Origin: Sphingobium quisquiliarum P25
GTDB lineage: Bacteria; Pseudomonadota; Alphaproteobacteria; Sphingomonadales; Sphingomonadaceae
DNA: 64,000 nucleotides
Direction: 5' to 3'
Assembly: GCF_000445065.1 (NCBI RefSeq)
Contig: NZ_ATHO01000081.1
Span: 1 to 64,000, forward strand
Within the stretch, counting starts at the first letter, position 1; each line of letters starts with the position of its first letter. Positions 37,686-48,323 of the stretch are shown in pieces. A program made the position numbers and the translations under genes. Below the pieces are notes generated by a model. It saw only the letters and a list, made by a program, of their open reading frames with translations. It had not been told where the DNA came from and did no database searches.

Positions 37686-38017
37686 GCTGTTCCTGTTGCA
37701 GAAAGGGATGGTGCCGGGGAAACCGCGCTTTCGGAAGGCGCGGGGGATGTTGGCGCAGGCTGGGTGCTGGCGACCACCAGCGCGCGCTCGGCGCTTTCCA
37801 GCTTGCGCTTCATCCGCCACCGCGTCGCCCGGGCCATGATCCAGAAAGGCAGCGCCCCCAGCAGGAAAGCGCCGATCAGCAGGACCGGCAGCTTGGTTTC
37901 CATCACCAGGTCACCCCACAGGCGGACGGTCACAGGCACGTAGTTCGCCATGCAGAAAAAGGCGAGGGCCACGGCGATGACGACCCAGAAGGCAGTCCGC
38001 AAAAATTGCATCGGCAT
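37682..38017 (-). CDS. LapA family (DUF1049) membrane protein
   Basis: A 111-aa protein with two membrane helices (about 6-25 and 44-63), the VTVRLWGDLVMETKLPVLLI loop and a C-terminal Pro/Ser-rich tail after RWRMKRKLESAERAL. LapA proteins partner LapB in lipopolysaccharide control in enterics; in alphaproteobacteria this is unproven. ATGA overlap with pyrF indicates an operon. Confidence 0.88.
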   Translation of the reverse strand: MPMQFLRTAFWVVIAVALAFFCMANYVPVTVRLWGDLVMETKLPVLLIGAFLLGALPFWIMARATRWRMKRKLESAERALVVASTQPAPTSPAPSESAVSPAPSLSATGTA

Positions 38018-38202
38018 GTCGTCCTAGCTGCTGATTTCCATCAGCTTAGGGCATTTCGGCGGTCTTCGAAAGCGGTTCGTCCCGATTTCCTGCCGTCCGG
38101 CGGGCGAATGCGAGTCACTGGGCGTTGCGGCTTTGCTGCGGTCAACGCGGAACTCTGGCCCTCCCTCGCGCATTTTTCACCGTCGCAAGGAGGCATCGGA
38201 TC

Positions 38203-39096
38203 ATGGCGGCGCGAGCATATTGGCAGGGTCAGATCAGGCTGGCGCTGGTGTCCATTCCTGTCGAGATTTACGCTGCCACCAAATCGGGCGCGCAGATCGC
38301 CTTCCACCAGATTCATGAGCCCAGCGGCAAGCGCGTCCGCTACGAAAAGACGGTGCCGGGCATCGGGCCGGTAAAGCCGGAGGACATCGTCAAAGGCTAT
38401 GAGGTGAGCAAGGGCGATTATGTCCTGCTGCAACCCGAAGAGATTGAGGCCGTCAAGCTGGAGAGCAAGAAGACGCTAGAGTTGACCCAGTTCGTGAACG
38501 CCGACGAGATCGACGTTCTCTACTATGAGCGGCCTTATTATGTCGTACCCGCCGATGACCTTGCCGAAGAGGCGTTCGTCGTCCTGCGCGAAGCGCTGCG
38601 CCGGGCGAAGAAGGTCGGCCTGGGACAGCTGGCGATGCGCGGCCGCGAATATATCGTGTCGCTCAAGCCGTGCGGACGCGGCATGATATTGGAAACGCTG
38701 CGCTACGCCGATGAGGTCAACCGCGCCCAGAGCTATTTTCGCGAGATAGAGGATGTCAAACCCGACGCTGAACTGCTCGACCTGGCCGAGGCGCTGATCG
38801 AAAAGAAGACCGCGCCCTTTAAGCCCGACAGCTTCCATGACCGCTATGTCGACGCGCTAGAGCGGTTGATCGAGAAGAAGAAAAAGGCGAAGGGCCGCCG
38901 GATCATCGAGGAAGAGGACACCGGACCGGCCAAGCGGAGCGGTAATGTCATTGACCTGATGGCCGCGCTCAAAAAATCCGTCGACACGGGCGGCAAGAAA
39001 CCCCCGGCTGGCGCGACAGCCAAGTCAGGCACTACCCGAAAGCCCGCCGCGCGGCGGACTGGCACGGCCAAGGCCCCCGCGCGAAGGCGGGCATGA
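38203..39096 (+). CDS. ku: Non-homologous end joining protein Ku
   Basis: The 297-aa protein has the Ku core (AARAYWQGQIRLALVSIPVEIY, then RVRYEKTVPG, LLQPEEIEAVK, LGQLAMRGREYIVSLKP). A Lys/Arg/Pro/Ala-rich C-terminal tail follows that can help DNA threading. Ku binds double-strand ends and recruits LigD. AAGGAGG precedes ATG 38203 by nine bases. ligD begins three bases after its stop. Confidence 0.96.
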   Translation: MAARAYWQGQIRLALVSIPVEIYAATKSGAQIAFHQIHEPSGKRVRYEKTVPGIGPVKPEDIVKGYEVSKGDYVLLQPEEIEAVKLESKKTLELTQFVNADEIDVLYYERPYYVVPADDLAEEAFVVLREALRRAKKVGLGQLAMRGREYIVSLKPCGRGMILETLRYADEVNRAQSYFREIEDVKPDAELLDLAEALIEKKTAPFKPDSFHDRYVDALERLIEKKKKAKGRRIIEEEDTGPAKRSGNVIDLMAALKKSVDTGGKKPPAGATAKSGTTRKPAARRTGTAKAPARRRA

Positions 39097-39099
39097 TCC

Positions 39100-41592
39100 A
39101 TGGCCGAAGCCGATCCGCTAAAGCTCTATAACAATAAGCGCGATTTCACGCGCACCAAGGAGCCAGCGGGCAAGCTGGGGCGCAGTGGGGGTAACGGCTT
39201 CATCGTGCAGAAGCATGATGCCACCCGTCTTCATTTCGACTTCCGGCTGGAAATGGACGGCGTTCTGAAAAGCTGGGCGGTGACGAAAGGCCCGAGCCTT
39301 GACCCCGCCGACAAGCGGCTCGCCGTGCGGACGGAGGATCATCCGCTCTCCTATGCCAGCTTCGAAGGGACGATCCCCAAGGGCGAATATGGTGGCGGCA
39401 CCGTGATGCTGTGGGACGAAGGGACATGGGAGCCTGTCCCCGGCAAGAGCGCCAAGGATCTGGAAAAGGGCCATCTTCACTTCATCCTGCATGGCCAGCG
39501 GATGAAGGGCGAATGGCTGTTGATCCGACTGAAACCGCGTCCGGGTGAGAAACGGGAAAACTGGCTGCTGCGCAAGATCGAGGATGGCTATGCCGGGGCC
39601 GCCGATGATTTGGTTTCGCGGGAACTGACCAGCATTCGCAGCGGCCGCACCATGGGGCAGATCGCCGCTGATGCGCCGCCGATTTCGCTCAAGGGGAAGA
39701 GGGGCAAGTCCTTCGATGCCGCCATGATGGAAGCGGTAAAGGCCACTCCGTCCCGCACACCGCCGCGGAAGCGCGCATCCGGCAAGCCGCCTGCCTTCCG
39801 CGCGCCTCAACTGGCGACGCTCGTGGACACCGTGCCCACTGGCAATGGCTGGATTCATGAAATCAAATATGACGGCTATCGCTGCCTGGTCAGCGTCGCG
39901 GGAAAGCGCGTGCAGATTTTCACTCGCACCGGGCTCGACTGGACCAATCGTTTCTCCTCCCTTGCGGCCGAGGTGGCCGCGCTCGATCTCCCGCCTGCCC
40001 TGATCGATGGCGAGGTCGTGGCCATGGGACCGGACGGCAACCCCGACTTCTCGACACTCCAGCGCGTGCTGAAGGGGGAGGATCGCGGCGCTCTCCATCT
40101 CTTCGCCTTTGACCTGCTGGAGCTTGCCGGGGAGGACCTGACCGCGCTTCCCACCGTCGCCAGGAAAGAAAGGCTGTCCACGCTGATCGGCGATGGCGCG
40201 GCGCATATCCACTTTGCCGATCATGTAGTGGGCGCCGGGGAAAAGCTGTACAACGCCATGTGCGGTGCGGGGCAGGAGGGCATCATCTCCAAGCGGGCCG
40301 ACGCTCCCTATCGCGGCGCCAGAACCAGGAACTGGCTCAAGGTGAAATGCACCAGGCGGCAGGAATTCGTCATCGCCGGCTGGACCCCCAGCGGCGCGAG
40401 CGGCCGCGCCCTGCGTAATATCCTGCTTGCGCAACATGGTGAGGACGGCCTTGTCTATGCGGGCAAGGTGGGCACCGGCTTCAATGCGCGTAATAGCGAA
40501 AGCCTGCTCCAATTGCTCAAGGCCCGCGCGCGCAAAGCGCCTGCCGTCGCTGTCCCCCGCAGTGAATCGCGGGGCGCTCAATGGGTGCGGCCGGATCTGG
40601 TCGCCGAAATCGCCTTTGCCGAATTCACCGGCGACAATGTCGTTCGGCACGGGAGCTTCCTTGGATTGCGCGAAGACAAGGCGGCAAAAGAGGTCAGGCG
40701 GGAGAAGCCCATGGCAGCGCCGGAGATTGAGAGCGACATCACTATCAGCAACCGTGATCGGCTGATCTTCCCCGAGGCTAAGGTGACCAAGGGGCAACTG
40801 GCCGATTATTATGCGGCGGCAGGCGCGATCATGCTCCCCTGGATCGCGCACCGGCCGATCAGCCTGGTGCGATGCCCGCAGGGACGGGCGAAGAAATGCT
40901 TTTTCCAGAAGCATGACAGCGGCAGCTTCGGCGATCATGTGAAGCATATTCCCATCCGCGAGAAAGATGGGGATGAGGAGGATTATCTCTACATCGACGA
41001 TATAGACGGGCTGCTGGCCTGCGTTCAGATGGGAACGATCGAATTCCACGGCTGGGGTTCGCGAGTGGAGGATGTGGAGCGGCCCGACCGGCTGATCTTC
41101 GATCTCGACCCTGATGAGGGGCTGGATTTTGAGGATGTGAAGAAGGCGGCGGGGGATATCCGCTGGACGCTGGAAGATATCGGCCTCACCAGCTTTCCCA
41201 TGCTGTCGGGCGGTAAGGGCGTTCATGTCGTCGTGCCGCTGACGCCGCAGGCGCAATGGCCGCAGGTGAAGGATTTCGCCGATCGCTTTTCCCGCGCCTT
41301 GGCGGCAGCGGAGCCGGACCGCTTTACCGCCACCATGAGCAAGGCCAAACGCAAGGGCCGCATCTTCATCGACTGGCTGCGCAATCAGCGGGGCGCGACC
41401 GCTGTCCTGCCCTATGTCGTGCGCGCTCGCGAAAATGCGCCTGTTGCCGTGCCGGTGACCTGGGAGGAACTGGAAGACATAGAGAGTGCGGGCGCATTCA
41501 CCATCGCCGACGTCGATCAGCTGATCGAGCGCGCCAATAGCCGCGACCTGCGCGGATGGGGCGAAGCGCGCCAGACGCTGCCCGATTATTGA
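39100..41592 (+). CDS. ligD: DNA ligase D (phosphoesterase-ligase-polymerase)
   Basis: The 830-aa protein carries all three LigD activities. A 3'-phosphoesterase is at about 30-190 (HDATRLHFDFRLEMDG). The ATP-dependent ligase is at about 225-515 with nucleotidyl lysine in EIKYDGYR and KRADAPYRGARTRNWLKVKC. A primase-type polymerase is at about 545-825 with the metal aspartates in FDLDPDEG and the SGGKGVHVVVPL motif. The domain order PE-Lig-Pol is the Pseudomonas-like one, not the mycobacterial order. It is cotranscribed with ku. Confidence 0.97.
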   Translation: MAEADPLKLYNNKRDFTRTKEPAGKLGRSGGNGFIVQKHDATRLHFDFRLEMDGVLKSWAVTKGPSLDPADKRLAVRTEDHPLSYASFEGTIPKGEYGGGTVMLWDEGTWEPVPGKSAKDLEKGHLHFILHGQRMKGEWLLIRLKPRPGEKRENWLLRKIEDGYAGAADDLVSRELTSIRSGRTMGQIAADAPPISLKGKRGKSFDAAMMEAVKATPSRTPPRKRASGKPPAFRAPQLATLVDTVPTGNGWIHEIKYDGYRCLVSVAGKRVQIFTRTGLDWTNRFSSLAAEVAALDLPPALIDGEVVAMGPDGNPDFSTLQRVLKGEDRGALHLFAFDLLELAGEDLTALPTVARKERLSTLIGDGAAHIHFADHVVGAGEKLYNAMCGAGQEGIISKRADAPYRGARTRNWLKVKCTRRQEFVIAGWTPSGASGRALRNILLAQHGEDGLVYAGKVGTGFNARNSESLLQLLKARARKAPAVAVPRSESRGAQWVRPDLVAEIAFAEFTGDNVVRHGSFLGLREDKAAKEVRREKPMAAPEIESDITISNRDRLIFPEAKVTKGQLADYYAAAGAIMLPWIAHRPISLVRCPQGRAKKCFFQKHDSGSFGDHVKHIPIREKDGDEEDYLYIDDIDGLLACVQMGTIEFHGWGSRVEDVERPDRLIFDLDPDEGLDFEDVKKAAGDIRWTLEDIGLTSFPMLSGGKGVHVVVPLTPQAQWPQVKDFADRFSRALAAAEPDRFTATMSKAKRKGRIFIDWLRNQRGATAVLPYVVRARENAPVAVPVTWEELEDIESAGAFTIADVDQLIERANSRDLRGWGEARQTLPDY

Positions 41593-41637
41593 AAGCGGCT
41601 TCCCTGCCGCGGCTTTAGTGCATAGTTTCGGACCATT

Positions 41638-41826
41638 ATGACCAAGCCCAGCCATGATGCGCCCTCGGAAGGCGCCCAAACCGCCGATACCCCCGAAGAC
41701 AAGGCCGATCTGGCATCCGCCGCGCGCAAGTCCGCCAGCAAGGGCGTGTGGATGGGCACGGCCGTGGGAATCGGTTCGGCCGCCATCGTCGCCGCGCTGC
41801 TGTACGCGAACAAAAAGCGCGGCTGA
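41638..41826 (+). CDS. 62-aa single-helix membrane protein
   Basis: An acidic, Ala-rich N-terminus is followed by one hydrophobic segment (VWMGTAVGIGSAAIVAALLY) and a KKRG end, the typical tail-anchor arrangement. The function is unknown. It follows ligD by 46 bases and may be on the same transcript. Confidence 0.65.
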   Translation: MTKPSHDAPSEGAQTADTPEDKADLASAARKSASKGVWMGTAVGIGSAAIVAALLYANKKRG

Positions 41827-41838
41827 TCTATACGGCTT

Positions 41839-41879
41839 AAAAAAAAGGAGGCGGCGTGGCCTTCGCTCCACGCCGCCTC
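41839..41879 (-). terminator. Rho-independent terminator of the EF-hand gene
   Basis: On the minus strand a perfect 12-bp stem, GAGGCGGCGTGG with CCACGCCGCCTC around an 8-nt loop, is followed by an eight to nine base T-run. It lies 55 bases beyond the EF-hand stop. Confidence 0.92.
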
Positions 41880-41933
41880 ATGTGCGGCCCTTGTTCAGGC
41901 TGGTCTTCCCGCTTTGGCGCGGGAGGTTCTTCG

Positions 41934-42314
41934 TCAGGCGCCGCCGCTCAAATAGCTGATCAGTTCGGCCTTGCTGACAGAAGTGCTCTTGTCAGCATCA
42001 GCGGTGGCGAACGCGCCGTCCGCCCAGGCGGTAATCTCGGCAGGGGCCAGCGTCTTGCCGGTCGTCTTCATCTCCTGCCCCTTGAGCGCGACCATCCAGC
42101 GGGAGAACTCGCTCTTGTCGAGCTGGTTGTCGCTGTTGGCGTCATAGGCCGGAAACTCGGTGTCGACGATCGACGCGATGGAGTCGGCAGGGCTTGCGGG
42201 GGTGGCGGAAGGAGCAGAGGGCGCAGTGGCGTCTGTCTGCGGAGAAGAGGCTTGCTGTGCGGCAGCGGGCAGGCTGATCAGCATCGCCATCGACAATGTC
42301 AGAACGCGGATCAT
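41934..42314 (-). CDS. Exported EF-hand calcium-binding protein
   Basis: The 126-aa protein has a signal peptide (MIRVLTLSMAMLISLPAAAQQ) and an Ala/Pro/Thr linker. It has one good EF-hand loop, DANSDNQLDKSE, and a second weaker loop, DADKSTSVSKAE. AAGGAG precedes ATG 42314. Related small EF-hand proteins are common in sphingomonads; the target is unknown. Confidence 0.85.
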   Translation of the reverse strand: MIRVLTLSMAMLISLPAAAQQASSPQTDATAPSAPSATPASPADSIASIVDTEFPAYDANSDNQLDKSEFSRWMVALKGQEMKTTGKTLAPAEITAWADGAFATADADKSTSVSKAELISYLSGGA

Positions 42315-42590
42315 CGCGAACTCCTTAATTAATTCCCATCGTTGCAAGACACGCGGCACGATGAATTATTCATCTGAATACATGACTGTCCGGCAGATTT
42401 CCTGAACATTTGTTCATCTTCCTCCATTCGCCCTCGCATATGGTTCAACTCGTCTGTACCGGCTGCGATATTCACGATGAAAGGACTGTAGGAAGGCAGG
42501 ACAGGAGAGCCTTTTTCCGCCCATTTGCCCTTCGGGAACGAGGCTGCTAGTCGCGCGGCGACCCTTCATCAGCAATCAGGATTCGACCCG

Positions 42591-43907
<1,317 letters not shown>

Positions 43908-43926
43908 CGCGGAGATGCTGGAGGAG

Positions 43927-43955
43927 GGCCCGGTGCGGGTGTGCCGGGCCTTGTG
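43927..43955 (+). terminator. Possible terminator after purB
   Basis: GGCCCGG pairs with CCGGGCC across a 10-nt loop and is followed by TTGTG, a poor T-run. It lies 20 bases after the purB stop. Confidence 0.45.
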
Positions 43956-44194
43956 TCCTGCTTTGGCGGTGCTGACGGGCTGCTGAAACGCTCCTGCGGG
44001 CATGCAGGGGCGGGGATCATCCCCTTATGTTTCCGTTCGCCTTGAGGAAAACGAAGGGCGGTCTTGCCTCGCTCCGCTCGGCTGGGGGCTTCGACTTCGC
44101 TCAGCCCGAACGGGTTCGAGGATGTAAAGCCAAGCATGAAGGCCCGCGCCACGGCCCGGCGCGACGCCTTATATTCACATTGATGCGCAGAAAT
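43956..44194. other. Intergenic stretch between purB and the island
   Basis: No gene is seen. It contains a copy of the sphingomonad-type intergenic repeat at 44089-44113. No tRNA fold is visible beside the island edge. Confidence 0.5.
44089..44113. repeat. Sphingomonad-type intergenic repeat
   Basis: The sequence CTTCGACTTCGCTCAGCCCG and its continuation AACGG match, on the reverse strand, a motif beginning CCGTTCGGGCTGAGC that I recall as frequent between genes in sphingomonad genomes. A shortened related stretch (CCGTTCGGGCTCAGGATGAG) occurs at about 13092-13111. Confidence 0.5.
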
Positions 44195-44211
44195 TGGTCG
44201 GGGAGAGAGGA
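44195..44211. repeat. Left attachment-like direct repeat
   Basis: TGGTCGGGGAGAGAGGA, identical to 56051-56067. Its reverse complement ends CCCCGACCA, which looks like the 3' end of a CCA-encoding tRNA gene, the classic integrase target. The adjoining bases do not fold as a tRNA. Confidence 0.75.
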
Positions 44212-44294
44212 GGTCTAAGTTGCCGGTTAAGTGAGGTAAGAAACCCCTTAGAAGTCCTAGGAGTCGCGGTTTTCTGCGGGTTCCGATTGTGGCA

Positions 44295-44316
44295 GTGCTA
44301 CGTGCGAGTGCTACGT
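44295..44316. promoter_or_regulatory. Left pair of GTGCTACGT integrase-arm-like sites
   Basis: Two direct copies of GTGCTACGT start at 44295 and 44308. The same pair with the same 13-base spacing occurs near the right end at 55977 and 55990. They lie 27-48 bases before the integrase ATG, so integrase binding could also repress its own gene. Confidence 0.7.
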
Positions 44317-44342
44317 TATTCCACATTCGGAACGAATTTTTG

Positions 44343-46082
44343 ATGTTGAACAGTTACCTTCGCAAACGTCCCCGATCCCAACATTGGCAGCTTCGGATGA
44401 TGGTCCCTGCTGCTGCCCGCCCTGTCATCGGGAAGCGGGAATTTACCAAGTCCCTAGGCGTCACTGATCGTCGGCGCGCTGAGGAAACTGCGCTGCCGGT
44501 CCTCATGGCATGGAAGTCTAGGGTGGAAGCTGCCCTGTCGTCGTCAGACCGGGGTACGAAGGCTCAGGGCTGCCTTGTTCGTCCTACAGAGACGGAATTG
44601 GAAGAAGCGGCACTTGTGGTTGGGTATGAGCGGGCCAGCGAGCGCGTAGGGCAGCTAATAAAGGTCAAGGCCCAGCTTGGCGATGCTCATTACCGAGCGC
44701 TGCGGTCTGAGTTTGAACGCCGTCATGCTGACTCGATCCGTCTGCTGAAAGGCGAAGATTATACGTACTGGCGCGGTCATGCTGTCCGGCAGGTCCACAA
44801 GCGCGGGTGGGACTTGTTGGAGGGAAGCCCCGAATTCGCTGAGTTTGTTCAGCAGCTAGCGCGGGCGGGGACAGACACGTTTGCGCGGGCGGTGGCGATC
44901 ATTGATGATACAGAACACGCGTTCATGCCATCGGTGCCAGTCCAAGCGGCATTGAAAAGGAAGAATGAGAGGGCGCGAGAAGGCGAGCGCATTGCTGAGC
45001 TATATGATAGCTATCAGGCCCAGCGTCTAGCAGAAGGCAGGAAGCGGCCCGATACCTTACGGCAGGATCGAAAGCCCATTGATGAGTTCGCCTCCTTTGT
45101 TGGGGTAGATCGTAGCTTGCGATCAATCCAGCCGTCCGATGTGCGAGAATGGCGCAACCTTCAAACCTCTCTTCCTATTACGTACGGTAAACGAAACGAG
45201 TTCAAAGGGATGCCCGTCCGGCAGATCGCCGCCGTCGCCAAGGAGCGGGGAATGCAGACCCTCGACCTTGTTACCGTCAACAGGAAGCTGTCCGCTGTTT
45301 CGGCGCTATTCGCTTGGGCTAAGCGTGAAGGGTACGTTGAAGACAATCCCGTAAATGGGCTGTTCTATCAGGTTGATAAACAGAAGAATGCGCGCCCGCC
45401 CTTCACGGTGGAGCAGTTGAATATAATCCTCCGGTCTCCCCTGTTCACCGGATTCCTTCGGGATGGGAAGGAGTTTAAAAAAGGAAATGTCCAGACAAGG
45501 GATTGGCGCTTCTGGCTTCCATTGGTCTGCTTGTTCACCGGTGCTAGGTTAGGAGAAATAGCTCAGCTACGGCTTGAGGACATCCGGCAAGAGGGGGACG
45601 TTCACTACATCGAAATTAAGAACGAACCGGCAAAGGGGCAGGCGACCAAATCAGGCAAGAACCGCATCGCTCCCCTGCACTCCACCCTGATCGCCATGGG
45701 CTTCATCGATCATGTACGTTGCCAAAGGGAGCGGGCTGCCAAAGATGGCGATCATCGTTTATTTCCCGAACTTCAAAAAAACGAACGGGACCAAAGCGGT
45801 AAAGCGTCACGGTTTTGGCGGGTGTACTTGGAACGCATCGGCCTCAAGGAGGCGGGGGACGGCTTTGGTTCGCACTCATTCCGCCATGGATTGGCAGACC
45901 AACTACGTCTGGCAGGGTATTTTGATCAGGATATAGCTGTGGTGCTTGGTCATAGTCAAAAGACAGTTACGTCTGGTTATGGTAAGCTACGGCAAGGAAC
46001 TATCGGACGAATAGCTGAAATTATTGAGGCCGTACGCTTCGAAGGAGTGGATTTTACTCACCTTTACAAACAAAATCTCTGA
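44343..46082 (+). CDS. Tyrosine-type site-specific integrase
   Basis: The 579-aa recombinase has an N-terminal arm-binding/DUF6538-like start (MLNSYLRKRPRSQHWQLRM), a SAM-like core-binding domain (about 225-345) and a catalytic domain with TGARLGE (Arg I), HSFRHG (HxxR), LGHSQKT and the nucleophile in SGYGKL. All expected catalytic residues are present. It is the element's own integrase, adjacent to the left core repeat. The frame opens upstream at 44289, but the first ATG with a normal N-terminus is 44343. Confidence 0.9.
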   Translation: MLNSYLRKRPRSQHWQLRMMVPAAARPVIGKREFTKSLGVTDRRRAEETALPVLMAWKSRVEAALSSSDRGTKAQGCLVRPTETELEEAALVVGYERASERVGQLIKVKAQLGDAHYRALRSEFERRHADSIRLLKGEDYTYWRGHAVRQVHKRGWDLLEGSPEFAEFVQQLARAGTDTFARAVAIIDDTEHAFMPSVPVQAALKRKNERAREGERIAELYDSYQAQRLAEGRKRPDTLRQDRKPIDEFASFVGVDRSLRSIQPSDVREWRNLQTSLPITYGKRNEFKGMPVRQIAAVAKERGMQTLDLVTVNRKLSAVSALFAWAKREGYVEDNPVNGLFYQVDKQKNARPPFTVEQLNIILRSPLFTGFLRDGKEFKKGNVQTRDWRFWLPLVCLFTGARLGEIAQLRLEDIRQEGDVHYIEIKNEPAKGQATKSGKNRIAPLHSTLIAMGFIDHVRCQRERAAKDGDHRLFPELQKNERDQSGKASRFWRVYLERIGLKEAGDGFGSHSFRHGLADQLRLAGYFDQDIAVVLGHSQKTVTSGYGKLRQGTIGRIAEIIEAVRFEGVDFTHLYKQNL

Positions 46083-46122
46083 TCATAGATTTAAAGCCTC
46101 AGGAAGACCTATCTTTGAATTT

Positions 46123-46202
46123 GGCTACTCAGGTAGCCAAAACCCCTAAATCGCGCTCTACGAGCCTTCTACGTGTAAAATAGAGCATGTCTGCTGTGGG
46201 GC
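46123..46202. repeat. Two-hairpin intergenic element, copy A
   Basis: GGCTACTCAGGTAGCC is followed by a spacer, then ATCGCGCTCTACG and AAAATAGAGCATGT, so GCTCTA (46155-46160) pairs with TAGAGC (46181-46186). The order and most bases recur at 48877-48959. It lies 40 bases after the integrase stop. Confidence 0.7.
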
Positions 46203-46346
46203 CTTTAAACGGGACGAACTGCGTTGCTTCTCGGGGCGGTATGTCTGGTATGGGTGGATTGGAGACTGACCGCTATTGGGCGGGAATGGCAGGAAGCAGC
46301 CGTGATGAGGTAGCGCTTTGCCTTCGATCACCTTATTACGTCCGAT

Positions 46347-46817
46347 ATGAGCCGAGACGCACAGCTATTTCTCAAACGCGCCCTTTTGTCGGCCGTATTG
46401 GGCAGTGCAATTGGCGCCATTGCATACGCCACTTTCCTGCTGCTTTTTGGACAGGCAAGAGGCAGCGTCGCATGGCTTCCAGTCGCCCTATTCCTTTTTG
46501 GTCCACCGGCTTTCTTGTTGGGAGTGCCGATAACCATGACAGTAATGGGCCTTGTCGTTGCACCCCTCACTTGGCCAATACGCCGTTTGCTCGTTCGACA
46601 TCGCTATGCCTCGATGGTCTTGTTGGGCATTGCCGGTTGGCTGCTAGGTAAAGGGATTTCCGTCCAATGGCTGAGGGATGGAGCGCCCTCGGTTCCTTAC
46701 GATCCTGATGGATATGCCGCGCCGATCTTTGGCTTAATATGCTGTGCAACGTGGGCCATGATGATGCCAGCTACATCGCGCGATTTATCCACTGTAACGG
46801 GCTTGGAGAAACGGTGA
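46347..46817 (+). CDS. Membrane protein of unknown function, 156 aa
   Basis: Four hydrophobic segments are visible (about 10-35, 42-62, 64-80, 88-108) with a short soluble middle part (QWLRDGAPSVPYDPDGYAAP) and a last hydrophobic stretch. I do not recognise a family. ATG 46347 has no strong ribosome site. An overlapping frame on the same strand lacks membrane logic and is not called. Confidence 0.6.
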   Translation: MSRDAQLFLKRALLSAVLGSAIGAIAYATFLLLFGQARGSVAWLPVALFLFGPPAFLLGVPITMTVMGLVVAPLTWPIRRLLVRHRYASMVLLGIAGWLLGKGISVQWLRDGAPSVPYDPDGYAAPIFGLICCATWAMMMPATSRDLSTVTGLEKR

Positions 46818-46994
46818 CTTTCCTAGCGATCTGCTGCCGTCTCGCCGGGTTCAAAAGATGATTGACGTCCGCTTTCTGTACGGAGGCTTGGCGATTTAAG
46901 CGGCCACCTTTGGTCGATTTTATGCGGGCAGCTTTCCAAATGACGTTGGAAAGCAGGCGATTGCGAGGCATAAGCTGGCTGGGAGCTTTACGTT

Positions 46995-47195
46995 ATGACG
47001 AACGCGCAGTGGACAGGGACAGGTCTTTTCGTCTGCTGCGGCCTTCTCGTTCTCGTTTTTGCTGCCGATTATAATTTGCCTGGAAACGCCGTCATACCGG
47101 GACGTATCGTCAAGCCATTCGCATATTGGGGCAACGTGGCATTCTTCGGCGGTTTCGCGCTGTTCGGCTTATATGGCGCGACAATCGGATTTTAG
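46995..47195 (+). CDS. 66-aa two-helix membrane protein
   Basis: Two hydrophobic segments (about 10-24 and 46-65) frame the loop YNLPGNAVIPGRIVKPFAYWG. GGGAG lies nine bases before ATG 46995. The function is unknown. It belongs to the island's cargo. Confidence 0.55.
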   Translation: MTNAQWTGTGLFVCCGLLVLVFAADYNLPGNAVIPGRIVKPFAYWGNVAFFGGFALFGLYGATIGF

Positions 47196-47528
47196 AATGT
47201 CTCTTTTGGAGTGGTCGCGAAGGCAAGCCTAACGGCAATTTCTGGTCGGGTTCAGCCCCCAGTTCTGAGGCAAGGGAGCGGACGGGCTCGGTGGGCGCAA
47301 CCCTTTCGCCGTACGTATCATCATCAGTAGCAGAAAAATAAATTACCCCTCATGTTGGCGCGTATTTCAATCCATAACGTTGATAAATAACAATTATTTC
47401 TAAATTCACTTTCTAGTGCTGCCCTACTTGAAGCAAGATTATTGCGCTATTGCCAGTCGCAGATTTCTTCGCTCAATGGGAAACCGAGGTCGAAAACGCC
47501 CCGGTGTACCGGCCTCAGTCCAATAACC
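47196..47528. other. AT-rich intergenic stretch
   Basis: No gene is seen. An inverted repeat AAATAA-CAA-TTATTT sits at 47385-47399 in a strongly AT-rich stretch before the truncated integrase. Confidence 0.5.
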
Positions 47529-48173
47529 ATGACGACTGAGATAAGCATGAACCCGTATCACTATACCCCCGACGCTATTGGGCAGGCGCTGCCCAAACAT
47601 GATAGGTCAAAGGTCAAACACAGGAAAGCCCTTCACTATGACAAGGTCGCCGATGCCATCCGCAAGGTTCACGGCAGCGAGGCAGGCATAGCAACCAAGC
47701 TAGCGTTTGAGTTTTTGGTACTGACTGCCACCCGGTCAGGAGAAACCCGCGAAGCTGTATGGAGCGAATTTGATCTGGATAAAAAGGTCTGGACGATCCC
47801 CGCCGACCGCATGAAGGCGAAGAAGCCTCATAGAGTGCCGTTGTCGGATCGATGCCTTGCGATCTTGGAGCGAGCCAAGGCCCTTAAGCAGAATGATTCC
47901 GACTTGGTGTTCCCCGGTACACGCGCCGATAAACCACTGTCGGATATGACGCTCTCCAAGCTGATGAAGGAATTGGCGATCCCAGCCGTGCCGCACGGCT
48001 TCCGGTCGTCATTCAGGGATTGGGCAGGCGAGCAGACGCACCATCCCCGCGAAGTCATAGAGTTCGCGCTCTCGCACGTAATTAAAGATAAAGCCGAAGC
48101 TGCCTATGCGCGGTCGGACCTATTTGAGAAGAGACGGGCGCTTATGACGGATTGGGCAGAATATATAATTTAG
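47529..48173 (+). pseudogene. Truncated P4-type integrase (catalytic half only)
   Basis: The remaining ~214 aa start near PYHYTPDAIG and cover the end of the core-binding domain and the whole catalytic domain: TATRSGETREA, WTIPADRMKAKKPHRVPLS, PHGFRSSFRDWAGE, FALSH and the AAYARSD tyrosine. The usual N-terminal 180 or so residues (DUF4102 arm-binding domain) are absent upstream. Catalytic residues are intact, so it may still be made, but it lacks the arm-binding part. It is probably the residue of an earlier insertion. Confidence 0.8.
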
Positions 48174-48323
48174 GATTGTTTGACGATGTTCTAACAACCG
48201 TATCAAGTGTTTAAGAATCATTATAGTAATTGCGATAGTAAAACTTTAATAAGGGCCGATTTTTCACTTGAACGGCAGTTCAAGCGATCCCATATGCCGC
48301 CTCCCAAGCAAAGGAGTCGCACA

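Noticed and set aside
39118-41871. A 917-codon minus-strand frame opposite ligD
   Set aside because: Antisense shadow of a certain gene; no ribosome site and no family features.
44195-44290. tRNA gene starting at the left core repeat
   Set aside because: The T-loop, anticodon arm and acceptor 5' strand cannot be formed from the adjoining bases.
46187-46651. Plus-strand frame overlapping the membrane-protein gene
   Set aside because: Composition is unlike a protein and it overlaps the better-supported frame at 46347-46817.
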